From contig NC_089490.1 of assembly GCF_036850765.1 (NCBI RefSeq), forward strand, positions 131,778,522 through 131,842,521: a stretch of 64,000 nt of DNA. Direction: 5' to 3'. The notes under the pieces are model-generated. The model was not told the DNA's origin. It did not search any database and was given only the letters and a program-made list of their open reading frames with translations. Positions 42,690 to 64,000 of the stretch are shown here, piece after piece (positions within the stretch are counted from its first letter, which is position 1; every line of letters starts with the position of its first letter). The DNA comes from Saccopteryx bilineata (taxonomy: Eukaryota > Chordata > Mammalia > Chiroptera > Emballonuridae). Position numbers and translations under genes: made by a program.

Positions 42690-43146
42690 TGCACGCATTG
42701 ATCTATGACGTCATCGAGACGTTAGATTGCGTAACAGCACCTGGTTTTAGCCCTATTTTCCTTCCCCGACAGGTCCTCTGTTAGGCACGGTTTGAATCAA
42801 ACCTCTCATTGGCAACTCGCTCCATCAATCCATTTAATTAGTCTAGTTTTTCCGCCCCGCCTTCCTGAGCCCGTTTTTGATAGGCTAACGCGGCCTTCAC
42901 TTCAGAAAGGACCGCATTTCTTCCGCCTTTCTCCAGGAGACCGAGGGCAAGAAAGGCGGATCCCAAGAAGTGCCCACCCCCAGGGCTCTGCTTGTGCTTC
43001 TGATTGGCTGCTCAGGGTGCCTGTCGCTAAGCTACCCGGTGTTGACTGGCTCTCCGACCGCCACTCTGCGCGGTGTCGGCCCCGCCCCTGTCGAGTGTTT
43101 GTGGTGGCGCTGCGGAGTCTCGGATCCCGCCGGAAGCGCCAGGACA
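42690..43146 (+). promoter_or_regulatory. RAB11B: RAB11B CpG promoter and 5' UTR
   Basis: No TATA box. A perfect palindromic CRE lies at 42706-42713, with CCAAT-type elements (CTCATTGGCAAC near 42807-42818; CTGATTGGCTGC near 43000-43011). GC boxes follow, and an ETS-type CCGGAAGCG covers 43130-43138 just before the ATG. These are typical of a housekeeping CpG promoter that can fire both ways. Human has an antisense transcript here (RAB11B-AS1), but I cannot define one from this sequence. Confidence 0.7.
42706..42713. promoter_or_regulatory. RAB11B: Perfect cAMP response element TGACGTCA
   Basis: The full 8-bp palindrome, about 430 bp upstream of the RAB11B start codon. Confidence 0.6.
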
Positions 43147-56049
<12,903 letters not shown>

Positions 56050-57000
56050 CACCCCATGCCTCGTCCAAGTGTGCGTGCACATCCTCACTCTTCGCCATTC
56101 CTCACCATGATGTTTTCCCGGACCTGATCCTCTCTGTCCCTCTGTGACTGGCTGCCACCCTCTCATTGAGCTCTGCACAGTCAGCTGGGCCTTAGGAAGA
56201 ATAGGAGTCAAGCAGCACCTCCTGTCTCCCCCGCTTCCCCTTTCCCCTAGGAAAGCTTGAAGCCCGGCTGCTGCACCTGTTCTTTTTGGGTCCCAGGGAG
56301 TCTGAGCAGGGTAGGGAAGGTGGCAGGATGGACAGGGCCAGCCAGAGGCAAGAGGATGGGTACACCGAGCAGGCTTCTTCAGTTTTCCACAGCAGACTCA
56401 AGGGAGTGAATTCCTCCCTCTTTCTCTGTCCAGTTGTCCCAGCTGGCCATGATCCCCACCAGAACCCACGTCTGGGCTGAAGCCTGAAGAGCAAGTGACC
56501 AGGCAGGGGGAACTGGTGCAGGCAGACATGGCCTCCTGGCACCATTTCCCATGCACAGCCAGCACCGGCACATGCCTTTGACCTCTGCCTCTCGTGCGTG
56601 AGTTAATCCAGCTCTTGCCTGTAGATTTATGCTGGGAGAAGAGCCCCCCCTCCCCAATCCTTTCTGCACGCAGCATACTCCCTACCCCTCCTTATGCCCT
56701 TCTTTCAGTCTGTCTCCCTGTCTGGTCAGGAACTTGTTTGCAAGTGAAGCAATATCTCAGTGTTTTGTATATACAACTGCTCTTGTAGCCTTTGGTTTTT
56801 TGTTATTGTAGAGAAACAGATTCTTTATACACTTTGTAAGATTGACGCCAAACCCTAGCTCTCAGATCTCTTATTCTCCCTCTGGCCCTTGCATTGTTGT
56901 CTCTGGCCGTTACTAAATGTCTAATCCGACTTCCTGGACAAAAACCTGCTGCTGCGCCTCTTTGTCTTCTTTCTCTCTGCCAGGTGGCCACCCCTGAGCC
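56050..57000 (+). other. RAB11B: RAB11B 3' UTR (end not fixed)
   Basis: Repeat-free sequence after the stop codon. I find no canonical AATAAA or ATTAAA in the first kilobase; GCATAAACC near 57012-57020 is the nearest variant. The 3' end is therefore open. Confidence 0.5.
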
Positions 57001-58149
57001 AGGCCCTTGCTGCATAAACCCTGCAGTGGGCTGCATTGCATGATTCAGACTTACAGCAAGCTAGAAGACCTGGCCTGATCCCCTGCCCAGTACTGTGCAG
57101 AGGCCTCCTGAGCTGACCACAGGGGTTCTAGAGTGGATAAGGGTGTGGTGGACCCTCTCCAACCTGCACCTGTGGCAGGAAAGAGGAGGGAAAACTGGGT
57201 GGTCGGGGTATCCCTTTAGGAGGGAATGGGCTGTGCTGACTGCTTTTAACTCCCAGCTCGGGGGTTTGGGCTGCTTAGTGCTTCCATCTGCTCCCCACCT
57301 GGCTACACCTGGGGTCATGGCAAAGACTGCCAAGAGGGTTTAGCCCAGGTGTTGGTGGTACCAGTCCTACCCCAGCTCTCTCCATCCTAGACTCACCTCT
57401 GATGAGGGCTGAATGGGATGCTGATGACAGAAAGGAGGTGGATGACCTGGGGTTCCTCCGCTCTTTCATTTCTCCTTTGTCCGCGTGGGCAGAACTGTCC
57501 TCAGGACCAGTTCCCAAAGTGGAAGAGGAGAAGGCATGACCAGCCCCTTTCCCTGCATTGACCACATGGCCCAGTGTATGTTCTCTCTCACCTGAGCGCC
57601 AGCAACTGTTCTGAAAGCTTCAGCCTGCGGCTAAAACCCCTTGTGCCCTTGACCTATAGAAGACCCGCTAGAGGGGGAATCCAGGCTCTGGCTGCCCTGC
57701 TTAGAGGGATAGGTAGACCCAGACATCCCTCCAAAAGAGTTGAGTCATCGAGGCTGTTCTGATGGGAGTTGGGGTGAGCCAGGGCCTATGCTCCAGGCTG
57801 AGAAGCACCCTGGGCTGGGGACCTGGTGGGGTGCACAAATCAGGGGCCATTTATACAGATACCAGGTCCCCTGGGTTTGGTTAGGGCAGGCTGTGGAGAG
57901 GGCAGAGGGTGAATGGGGGCTTCAGAAGTGGCAGGTGAAGCACTGAGGCACCCAGAAGGATTTCAAGCAGTCAAAGATCAAATATTTCTGGAGCCTCCTC
58001 ATTGGCCAGACCCTGGACATATACCAGGGAACAAAACTGATGTGACTCTGCTGCCTTGAGGGTGATAGTCCAGTGATGCTATTTCAGTTACTCTAATTCC
58101 AATGATTTAATAAGCACAACATGCTGGCTTTGTGCCAAGCACTGTTCTT

Positions 58150-59400
58150 TGGGGTTTTTTGTTTTGTTTTATGGTAAAATATACATTACAAAATTTACCA
58201 TCTCAACCATTTTTAACGGTACAGTTCAGTGGCATTAAGTACACTCACATTGTTGTACAATCAACATCATCAATCTCCAGAAGTTTTTCATCCTCGCTAA
58301 ATGAAACTCTGTCCCCATTAGATGCTAACTTGCCATGTCTGTCCCCCAGTTCCTGGCACCCACCATTTAAATTTTTGTCTCTATGAATTTGTCAACGTAA
58401 GAATGTCTAAACTTGCAGAGAATTTTTATTAAAATTTATCTGAGGATAAATTACCAGAGGATACACCTGGAAACAAGATCTCAGCAGACTGAGAAAAATG
58501 TTTTTGGAGAACAGTTTGCAGTTTTTTTTATGCACTTGAGATTAAGGAGCAAACATAAGGAAGATTACATAAAAGTGGAGGAAAGCAAGGTGGTGATCGA
58601 ATTATAAAATAGTGAAGATTATGTGCTGTCTTGCACACTTTAGAAGGAGGGGTCTGAAAGAGTTCATTTCAAAGTTGTGTTAACCTAGATGCACAGAGTC
58701 AATGGCCAGGCCTTGCTTAAGGCAGAGAAGCCTTTAGTAAAGAAGGCCTCTCTGGCTGCTTGGCTACTCACCATGACCTGCCCAATTAACATTTTATGAC
58801 TGACCATCCTTTGAAGTTACTTTCCGTAGAATCCCTTTTATTTTATTTATTTTTTTATCCACAAATTTGATTCTGTTAGGGACCTCATATGAGTGGAATC
58901 ATACCATATTTGTCTTTTTGTGTCTGGTTTATTTCACCGAGCACAATGTCCTCAGGGTTGATCCATGTTGTAGTAGGTGTCATGATGGCTTTCCTTTTAA
59001 GACTGAATAGTAAGTATTCCATTGTATGGATGGACCACTGTGTTTATCCATCATCTGTAGGAACACTTGGGTTGCTTGCCCCTTTTGGCCATTGGGAATC
59101 AGGCTGCTATGAATGGTGTGCAGATATGTTTGTGTCCCTGGTTTTTTAGAAAAATATTTTTATTTGTATTCATTTTAGAGAGGAGAGAGAGAGAGACGGG
59201 GGAGGAGCAGGAAGTATTAACTCCCATATGTGCCTTGACCAGGCAAGCCCAAGGTTTCAAACCGGTGACTTCAGGATTCCAAATCAATGTTTTATCCACT
59301 GTGCCACCACAGGTTATGCTGTGTCCTTGCTTTTAATTCTTTTGGATAGAACTGTTGGATCATATGTTAACGCTGTTTAATATTTTTGAGGAACTGTTAT
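58150..59400 (+). repeat. L1 segments (old)
   Basis: ATATACATTACAAAATTTAC and GTACAGTTCAGTGGCATTAA, then from 58865 CATATGAGTGGAATCATACC and TTGCTTGCCCCTTTTGGCCA; typical old L1 3' sequence, interrupted at 58400-58855 and by a SINE. Confidence 0.65.
59147..59318 (-). repeat. SINE family A in the L1, antisense
   Basis: GGGGGAGGAGCAGGAAGTAT, CCTTGACCAGGCAAGCCC, CACCACAGGTTATGC. Confidence 0.85.
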
Positions 59401-59768
59401 TTTAAGTAAATTATTACATAAAAGTACATAGTTCCACACATACAAAAAGCCTTCTACATATCATAATTTAGGTTAACAGTTCCTCAAAAAATTAAATAGA
59501 ATTACCATGTTATCTAGGAGGTGGGCATAAGTTACCAGCCCTGATTTATAGGGAGGGAACAGAAATCAGTGACTCTCCAGGATCCCACAGTTAACAAGAA
59601 GCAAGCAGGTTCCACCCCAGAGAAGTGTTTGTAACCACTAAGTTATAAGGTTTCTCCCAGTGTTTATTGAGCAATTACTGAGTGCTACAAAGCCCTAACA
59701 GTTGAAGAAATTTTCCAGATAAAAGACTGGGAAGAAGTATACCAACATTAAAATTTTTTTTCATTAAA

Positions 59769-60089
59769 TTTTTTTTTTCTGTGACAGAGATAGAGAGAGG
59801 GACAGATAGGAACAGATAGACAGGAAGGGAGAGATGAGAAACATCCATTCTTTGTTGCGGCTCCTTAGTTGTTCATTGATTGCTTTCTCATAAATGCCTT
59901 TGACGGGAGGTGGGGGGTCTGCAGAGCTAGCGAGCCCTTGCTCCAGCCAGCGACCTTTGGGCTCAAGCCAGCGACCCCACACTCAATCCCGATGAGCCTG
60001 CACTCAGGCTGGCGACCTAGGGGTTTCGAACTTGGCTCCTCTGAGTCCCAGTCTGATGCTCTATCCACTGTGCCACTGCCTGGTCAGGC
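59769..60089 (-). repeat. SINE family B, antisense
   Basis: TTCTGTGACAGAGATAGAGA tail side and CACTGCCTGGTCAGGC head side. Confidence 0.88.
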
Positions 60090-60171
60090 TAAAATATTTT
60101 TCTTATGGAAAATTTTAGACACATAAAACAGAATAACCTAACCTAATCTATAGAATAAAAAAAGGAATTCT

Positions 60172-60770
60172 GCCTGACCTGTGGTGACAGTGGATAAAGA
60201 ATTAACCTGGAGCCCTGGCCAGTTGGCTCAGCGGTAGAGCGTCGGCCTAGCGTGCGGAGGACCCGGGTTCGATTCCCGGCCAGGGCACACAGGAGAAGCA
60301 CACATTTGCTTCTTCACCCCTCCGCCGCGCTTTCCTCTCTGTCTCTCTCTTCCCCTCCCGCAGCCAAGGCTCCATTGGAGCAAAGATGGCCCGGGCACTG
60401 GGGATGGCTCTGTGGCCTCTGCCTCAGGCGCTAGAGTGGCTCTGGTCGCAACATGGCGACGCCCAGGATGGGCAGAGCATCGCCCCCTGGTGGGCAGAGT
60501 GTCGCCCCATGGTGGGCGTGCCGGGTGGATCCCGGTCGGGCGCATGCGGGAGTCTGTCTGACTGTCTCTCCCTGTTTTCAGCTTCAGAAAAAAGAAAAAA
60601 AAAAAGAATTAACCTGGAATGCTGAGGTCTCCAGTTCAAAGTTCAAAACCATGGGCTTGTCTGATTAAGGCACATAAGAGAAGCAGCTACTACAAATTGA
60701 TGCTTTCTGTTCTTCTCCCTCCCCATCTCTCTCTCTCCCTCCTCTCTCTAAAATCAATAAATAAAAGTCT
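60172..60770 (+). repeat. SINE family A split by a family C SINE
   Basis: Outer pieces 60172-60211 and 60603-60770. The split falls inside the tRNA-like head. Confidence 0.88.
60212..60602 (+). repeat. SINE family C, nested
   Basis: 15-bp target duplication AAGAATTAACCTGGA (60197-60211 and 60604-60618). A- and B-boxes intact. Confidence 0.94.
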
Positions 60771-60800
60771 TTTTTTTTTTTTAAAGGGAGTATTCTATGA

Positions 60801-60938
60801 TACCCTGGCCGAATAGCTCAGTTGTTCAGAGGTTGTCAGTTCAATCCCCAATCTGGGCACATATAGAAACAGCTTGATTTCCTGTCTATCTCTTTCCCTT
60901 CCTCTCTTGCTGAAATTAATAAGTAAAAAATAAAAGGA
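60801..60938 (+). repeat. SINE family D
   Basis: TACCCTGGCCGAATAGCTCA head, TCAATCCCCAATCTGGGCAC, tail AATTAATAAGTAAAAAATAA. Confidence 0.8.
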
Positions 60939-61098
60939 TTCTGTGAAAAAGTAACTTCATAGAGTGATCTGATCATAACTTCCTGACAGGGCAAGTCATG
61001 GTGAGTAGTCACATCTCAGGCATATAACTTTTTAGCCAAGGGTTTATCTTTGCCTTGTCCTTTGTTTCTATGCATCTACGTGAACGCCATTGAAATGC

Positions 61099-61401
61099 CT
61101 TTTTTTTTTTTTTTTTTTGAGAGGAGGGGAGGTAGTGAGACAGACTCCTCATGCACCTGAACGTGGGATCTACTGGACATCCAGTGTCTGGCCCATGCTT
61201 GAATCAACTGAACTATTTTTAGTTCCTGAGGCTGATGTGCTGGGACCAACTGCACTATCCTCAGCACCCTGGGCTATGCCTGAACTAATCAGTTGTGGGA
61301 GAAGGAGAGGGGGAGAAGCAGATGGTGGCTTCGACCAGGATTGAACCCTGGACATCCATACGCGGGGCCGACGCTCTATCCACTGAACCACCTGCCTGGC
61401 C
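61099..61401 (-). repeat. SINE family C variant, antisense
   Basis: 17-T run, then the same variant body as 30076-30374 (AATCAACTGAACTATTTTTA), ending GAACCACCTGCCTGGCC. Confidence 0.8.
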
Positions 61402-61457
61402 ATAATAGGCTCTCTTATTGATGTTTATATTATATATAGTTATATTATATCTATTGC

Positions 61458-61480
61458 ATGAATGAATGAATGAATGAATG
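61458..61480. repeat. (ATGA)n microsatellite
   Basis: Five to six ATGA units. Confidence 0.9.
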
Positions 61481-61659
61481 GTGATGGTTTTCGGCTCTTC
61501 CACGGCCTCCTAACCTCTCTAAATTTCTGTTTTCTCTTTGTAAAATGTGACCATAGGTGTCTCCTCTCCCGCCGCCGGGAATGATGGGAATAAGGGAGGT
61601 AATGAACAGTTAAATCGCTCTGCCAGGTGTCAAATTCTGTAACCCTTTAATTTATTAAC

Positions 61660-62250
61660 AAGCATTGGTCCTCGGCAGGTGGCGCTAGCAGCCTGGCTCA
61701 AACCTGGTGACGGGTTGCGGCGGGGCCAAGGCTGGGGGCGGAGCCAGTGGGCGGAGCCAGTACGCGTCAGGGGCGGAGCGAGCAGCTGTGGCGTTGAGGA
61801 GTCTGTGCGGCCTAAGATTTCCCTGTGGCCTCTGGACCCGCCTCCCGTGGCGGGATGCGCACGGCTATTGGCCAGTATGGTCGAGAGGCGGTCACCATTG
61901 GCCCGCGGCTCTGTCGGCTCGGCGGGCGGTGTTCGGACGCAGGTGCCGGTCCTAAACAGAACGAGCATCGTTGACGGACCGGCCGGGCCGGGACTAGGGC
62001 CGGGGCGAGCGGAGGGGCCTGCGCGGCCTCCCGGCCCGGCCGCGTATCAGGTGGGCACGTATGGCCAGGTGGGACTGGAGGACTACGGTCCGCAGTCTGG
62101 CCCCGCGTTCGAGGCCCGAGCCTGGACCCCGGCTGGACGGCCGGGTTCCGACCCTTGGCCTCAACCTTCCGTGGGACGAGGGGATCGCATTTCCCGTCTC
62201 GAGGGCGGCGGGAGGTCTCCGAGCCTCGGTTTCCTTGTCTGTGTAATTGG
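61660..62250 (+). promoter_or_regulatory. MARCHF2: CpG island, candidate MARCHF2 promoter and first exon
   Basis: Strongly CpG-rich with GC boxes (GGGGGCGGAGCC, GGGGCGGAGC) and inverted CCAAT words (CTATTGGCC, CCATTGGCC). A donor-like CGCGTATCAG/GTGGGC at 62050/62051 could end a noncoding exon. In human, MARCHF2 (a membrane RING-CH E3 ligase) starts next to RAB11B in this orientation. No MARCHF2 coding sequence is in the window, so this is positional inference. The long open frame through the island is a GC artefact. Confidence 0.45.
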
Positions 62251-62499
62251 GTCATCCCAGCGCCAACCTCATGAGGTGATTCAGGAGGTGGCTGATGAGG
62301 AGAGTTTCCAGGCACACAGTAGGCGGTCAGTAAGTGGCCATTGCCCTTCCTCAACCTCTTTAAAGGGGTTCTGCCTGGAAAATAGTAAGTATTATAGTGA
62401 ACCAGGCCCCGTATAGGAAGGACTTGTTTAGTAGAGAGTCTCGCTGTTAGTGGGTGCTCAAAAACAGAATTTATATGATTGGCTCATTTAGTTCTCTAG

Positions 62500-62660
62500 G
62501 GACCATAATAGGTGCTAGTATTAGAAACGTTCCCTGTTATACAGATGAGAAAATCGAGGCTCAGAGAGGTCAAGTTTTTGCCCAGGGGTACACAGCAAAT
62601 AAGAGCAGAGCTGGGATTCAAACCTGGCCTCCAATGCAGCGCCAGGGAATTACTGAAGGA
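62500..62660 (+). repeat. MIR
   Basis: TGTTATACAGATGAGAAAAT, GAGGCTCAGAGAGGTCAAG and GGGATTCAAACCTGGCCTCC. Confidence 0.8.
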
Positions 62661-62744
62661 CACACGGGAGCCTCTCTATGGTGAGTGAAGAGGGATGAAT
62701 GCGTTTTACAGGCTTTACATTTATCAAAAACAGACAGCAACAAA

Positions 62745-62995
62745 TGGTGAGTATTTATTGAGCACTTACTGTGTGCCAGGCACTGACTGCGCCTTGTCTC
62801 ATCCAACCCTCCCAACAGCCCCTGTAAGCGGATGATGGCAATTATAGTAAGAGGTAATATTTATTGACTTTTTAATTTTGATGGAATTTTGAGCTGGGAA
62901 TCATTTGACTACTATTTTATAGATGAGAAAACCAAGGACAGAGACTGAAGCAGCTGGCCTGAGATCACACTGGAGAGTTAGAGCCCTCTGACTTC
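62745..62995 (+). repeat. MIR (possibly two copies)
   Basis: TATTTATTGAGCACTTACTG, TGTGCCAGGCACTGACTG, then TTTTATAGATGAGAAAACCA and CTGGCCTGAGATCACACTGG. Confidence 0.7.
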
Positions 62996-63399
62996 TCTCA
63001 CTTTCCTGCTTTCAGTAAAAGGAGACTGGGGCAGGTGTGGAAAGGTTGTGGTGCCATAGTGCCACCCAGACAGGCCTAGCTAAGGACAAGCTTCACTAGA
63101 GAAATTGAGCCTGCAGTTTCCTTCTCAGGAAGCCTCTCAGCAGACACAGTGTACCAGCTCCATCAACTTATTGGACAGAGAAGAATGAGGCCCAGAAAAG
63201 CAAAATGACTAGTCCAAAGACACACAGCATCAATGACAGAATCAGGACTTAAAAAAAAAACAGGCCCTTTGAGTCCAGACCCACTCACTGGACTAACCTT
63301 AAATCCTGTCACTGTTCCTTTTCAGCTGTGTGACCTTGGACCTCTAGCCTCTAAACATCTGAGTCTCACCATGGGCACTGGCAGACCAACTAACCTTGT

Positions 63400-63764
63400 T
63401 CTATTATTATTATTATTATTATTATTTTGTAAGAGAGAAAGAGAGGAATGGATAGAGAGATGAGAAGCATCAACCCATACTTGCGGCACTTTAGTTATTG
63501 ATTGCATCTCATACATGCGTTGACCAGGAGGCTCCAGCTGAGCCAGTGATCCCTTGCTCAAGCCAGCAACCTTGGGCTTCAAACCAGTGATCTTTGGGCT
63601 CAAGCCAGCGACCACAGGATCATGTCGATGATCCCATGCTCAAGCTGGCGACCTCGTGCTTGAGCTGGCAAGCCTGTGCTCAAACTGATGACCCTGACGT
63701 TTCAAACCAAGGACCTCAGCATCCCAGGTTGATGCTGTATCCACTGTGCCACCACTGATCAGGC
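63400..63764 (-). repeat. SINE family B, long-bodied, antisense, with (ATT)n tail
   Basis: (ATT)n at 63403-63427, many GCTCAAGCCAG-type units, GGATCATGTCGATGATCCCA centre, head CACCACTGATCAGGC. Confidence 0.87.
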
Positions 63765-64000
63765 AAGGGGATCTTGTTCTTAATAACACAGGTCTGCTCT
63801 TACACAAAGGGGATGACAAATTAATGTAGCCACTCTGTGCCAGACTGAGGGCCAGGTGCTGGGGACAGCAGTAAGCAAGTTTAACTTGGTCCCTCCTTCA
63901 CAGAGCTCACAGAGATGTGGAAGATAGATGTGGTTACAATAGTAGATGAAGAAATAAGAGCATTTTGGAGGGGGACACTTTCGTGAGGGCAATAATGTGG

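Larger units (their letters stand above)
27170..42690. other. ANGPTL4-RAB11B intergenic region
   Basis: About 15.5 kb dominated by the repeats and the SEC13 retrocopy listed separately. Parts where I recognise nothing: 27180-27480, 28050-28420, 28520-28640, 32940-33040, 35900-36690, 37090-37280, 38290-38600, 41310-42110 and 42260-42690. Confidence 0.8.
57000..61650. other. RAB11B-MARCHF2 intergenic region
   Basis: 57000-57950 is unique-looking and GC-moderate. Around 57960-58140 there are MIR/L2-type words. From 58150 on it is mainly L1 and SINEs, listed separately. 58410-58850 and 59330-59750 hold nothing I can name with confidence. Confidence 0.6.
62251..64000. other. Sequence downstream of the CpG island (possible MARCHF2 intron 1)
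   Basis: Made mostly of old repeats: MIR near 62500-62660, 62745-62995 and 63150-63260, an antisense family B SINE, and MIR/L2-like sequence near 63800-63930. No exon recognised. Confidence 0.5.

Noticed and set aside
61679..62416. 245-codon open frame through the CpG island
   Set aside because: GC-rich chance frame in a promoter; Pro/Gly/Arg-rich with no recognisable domain, and it runs on into MIR-type sequence.

Overview
This window is nuclear DNA of a bat. It carries many copies of several tRNA-derived SINE families that I associate with rhinolophoid (horseshoe-type) bats; that assignment is from memory and not searched. I call the families A (head GACCTGTGGTGG, about 200 bp), B (head GACCAGGCGGTGGCGCAG, about 330-430 bp, with a long-bodied variant), C (head GGCCGGTTGGCTCAG, about 370-400 bp) and D (head GGGTAGCTCAGTTGGTTAG, about 140-230 bp). 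Older mammalian repeats (MIR, L2, L1) lie between them. Low coding density, split genes with GT/AG introns and CpG-rich promoters all fit a mammal.

Gene layout: (1) 1-3.2 kb is the 5' end of KANK3 on the minus strand: a noncoding first exon near 3.0-3.2 kb and a tiny first coding exon at 110-143. (2) 3.2-20.7 kb is an intergenic stretch full of repeats. (3) 20.7-27.2 kb is a complete seven-exon ANGPTL4 on the plus strand (412 codons), with TATA box, poly(A) signal, a candidate PPAR site in intron 3 and a candidate glucocorticoid site at the 3' end. (4) 27.2-42.6 kb is repeat-dense: nested SINEs, LTR elements, a hAT MITE and an antisense SEC13 processed pseudogene inside an old L1. (5) 42.7-57 kb is a complete five-exon RAB11B on the plus strand (218 codons) with a CpG promoter and a perfect CRE. 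(6) 61.66-62.25 kb is a CpG island with a candidate donor site, at the place where MARCHF2 begins in human. The order KANK3(-), ANGPTL4(+), RAB11B(+), MARCHF2(+) matches human 19p13.2 as I know it.

The genes do not form one pathway. ANGPTL4 is a secreted inhibitor of lipoprotein lipase, RAB11B a recycling-endosome GTPase, and KANK3 a cytoskeletal adaptor. I see no new biochemical system. The most interesting content is genome-evolutionary: three hAT-type MITEs with clear 8-bp target duplications, a 186-bp inverted copy pasted into a SINE as if by template switching, an LTR element made only of tandem LTRs, stacked insertions up to three levels deep, and conserved-looking nuclear-receptor sites in ANGPTL4.
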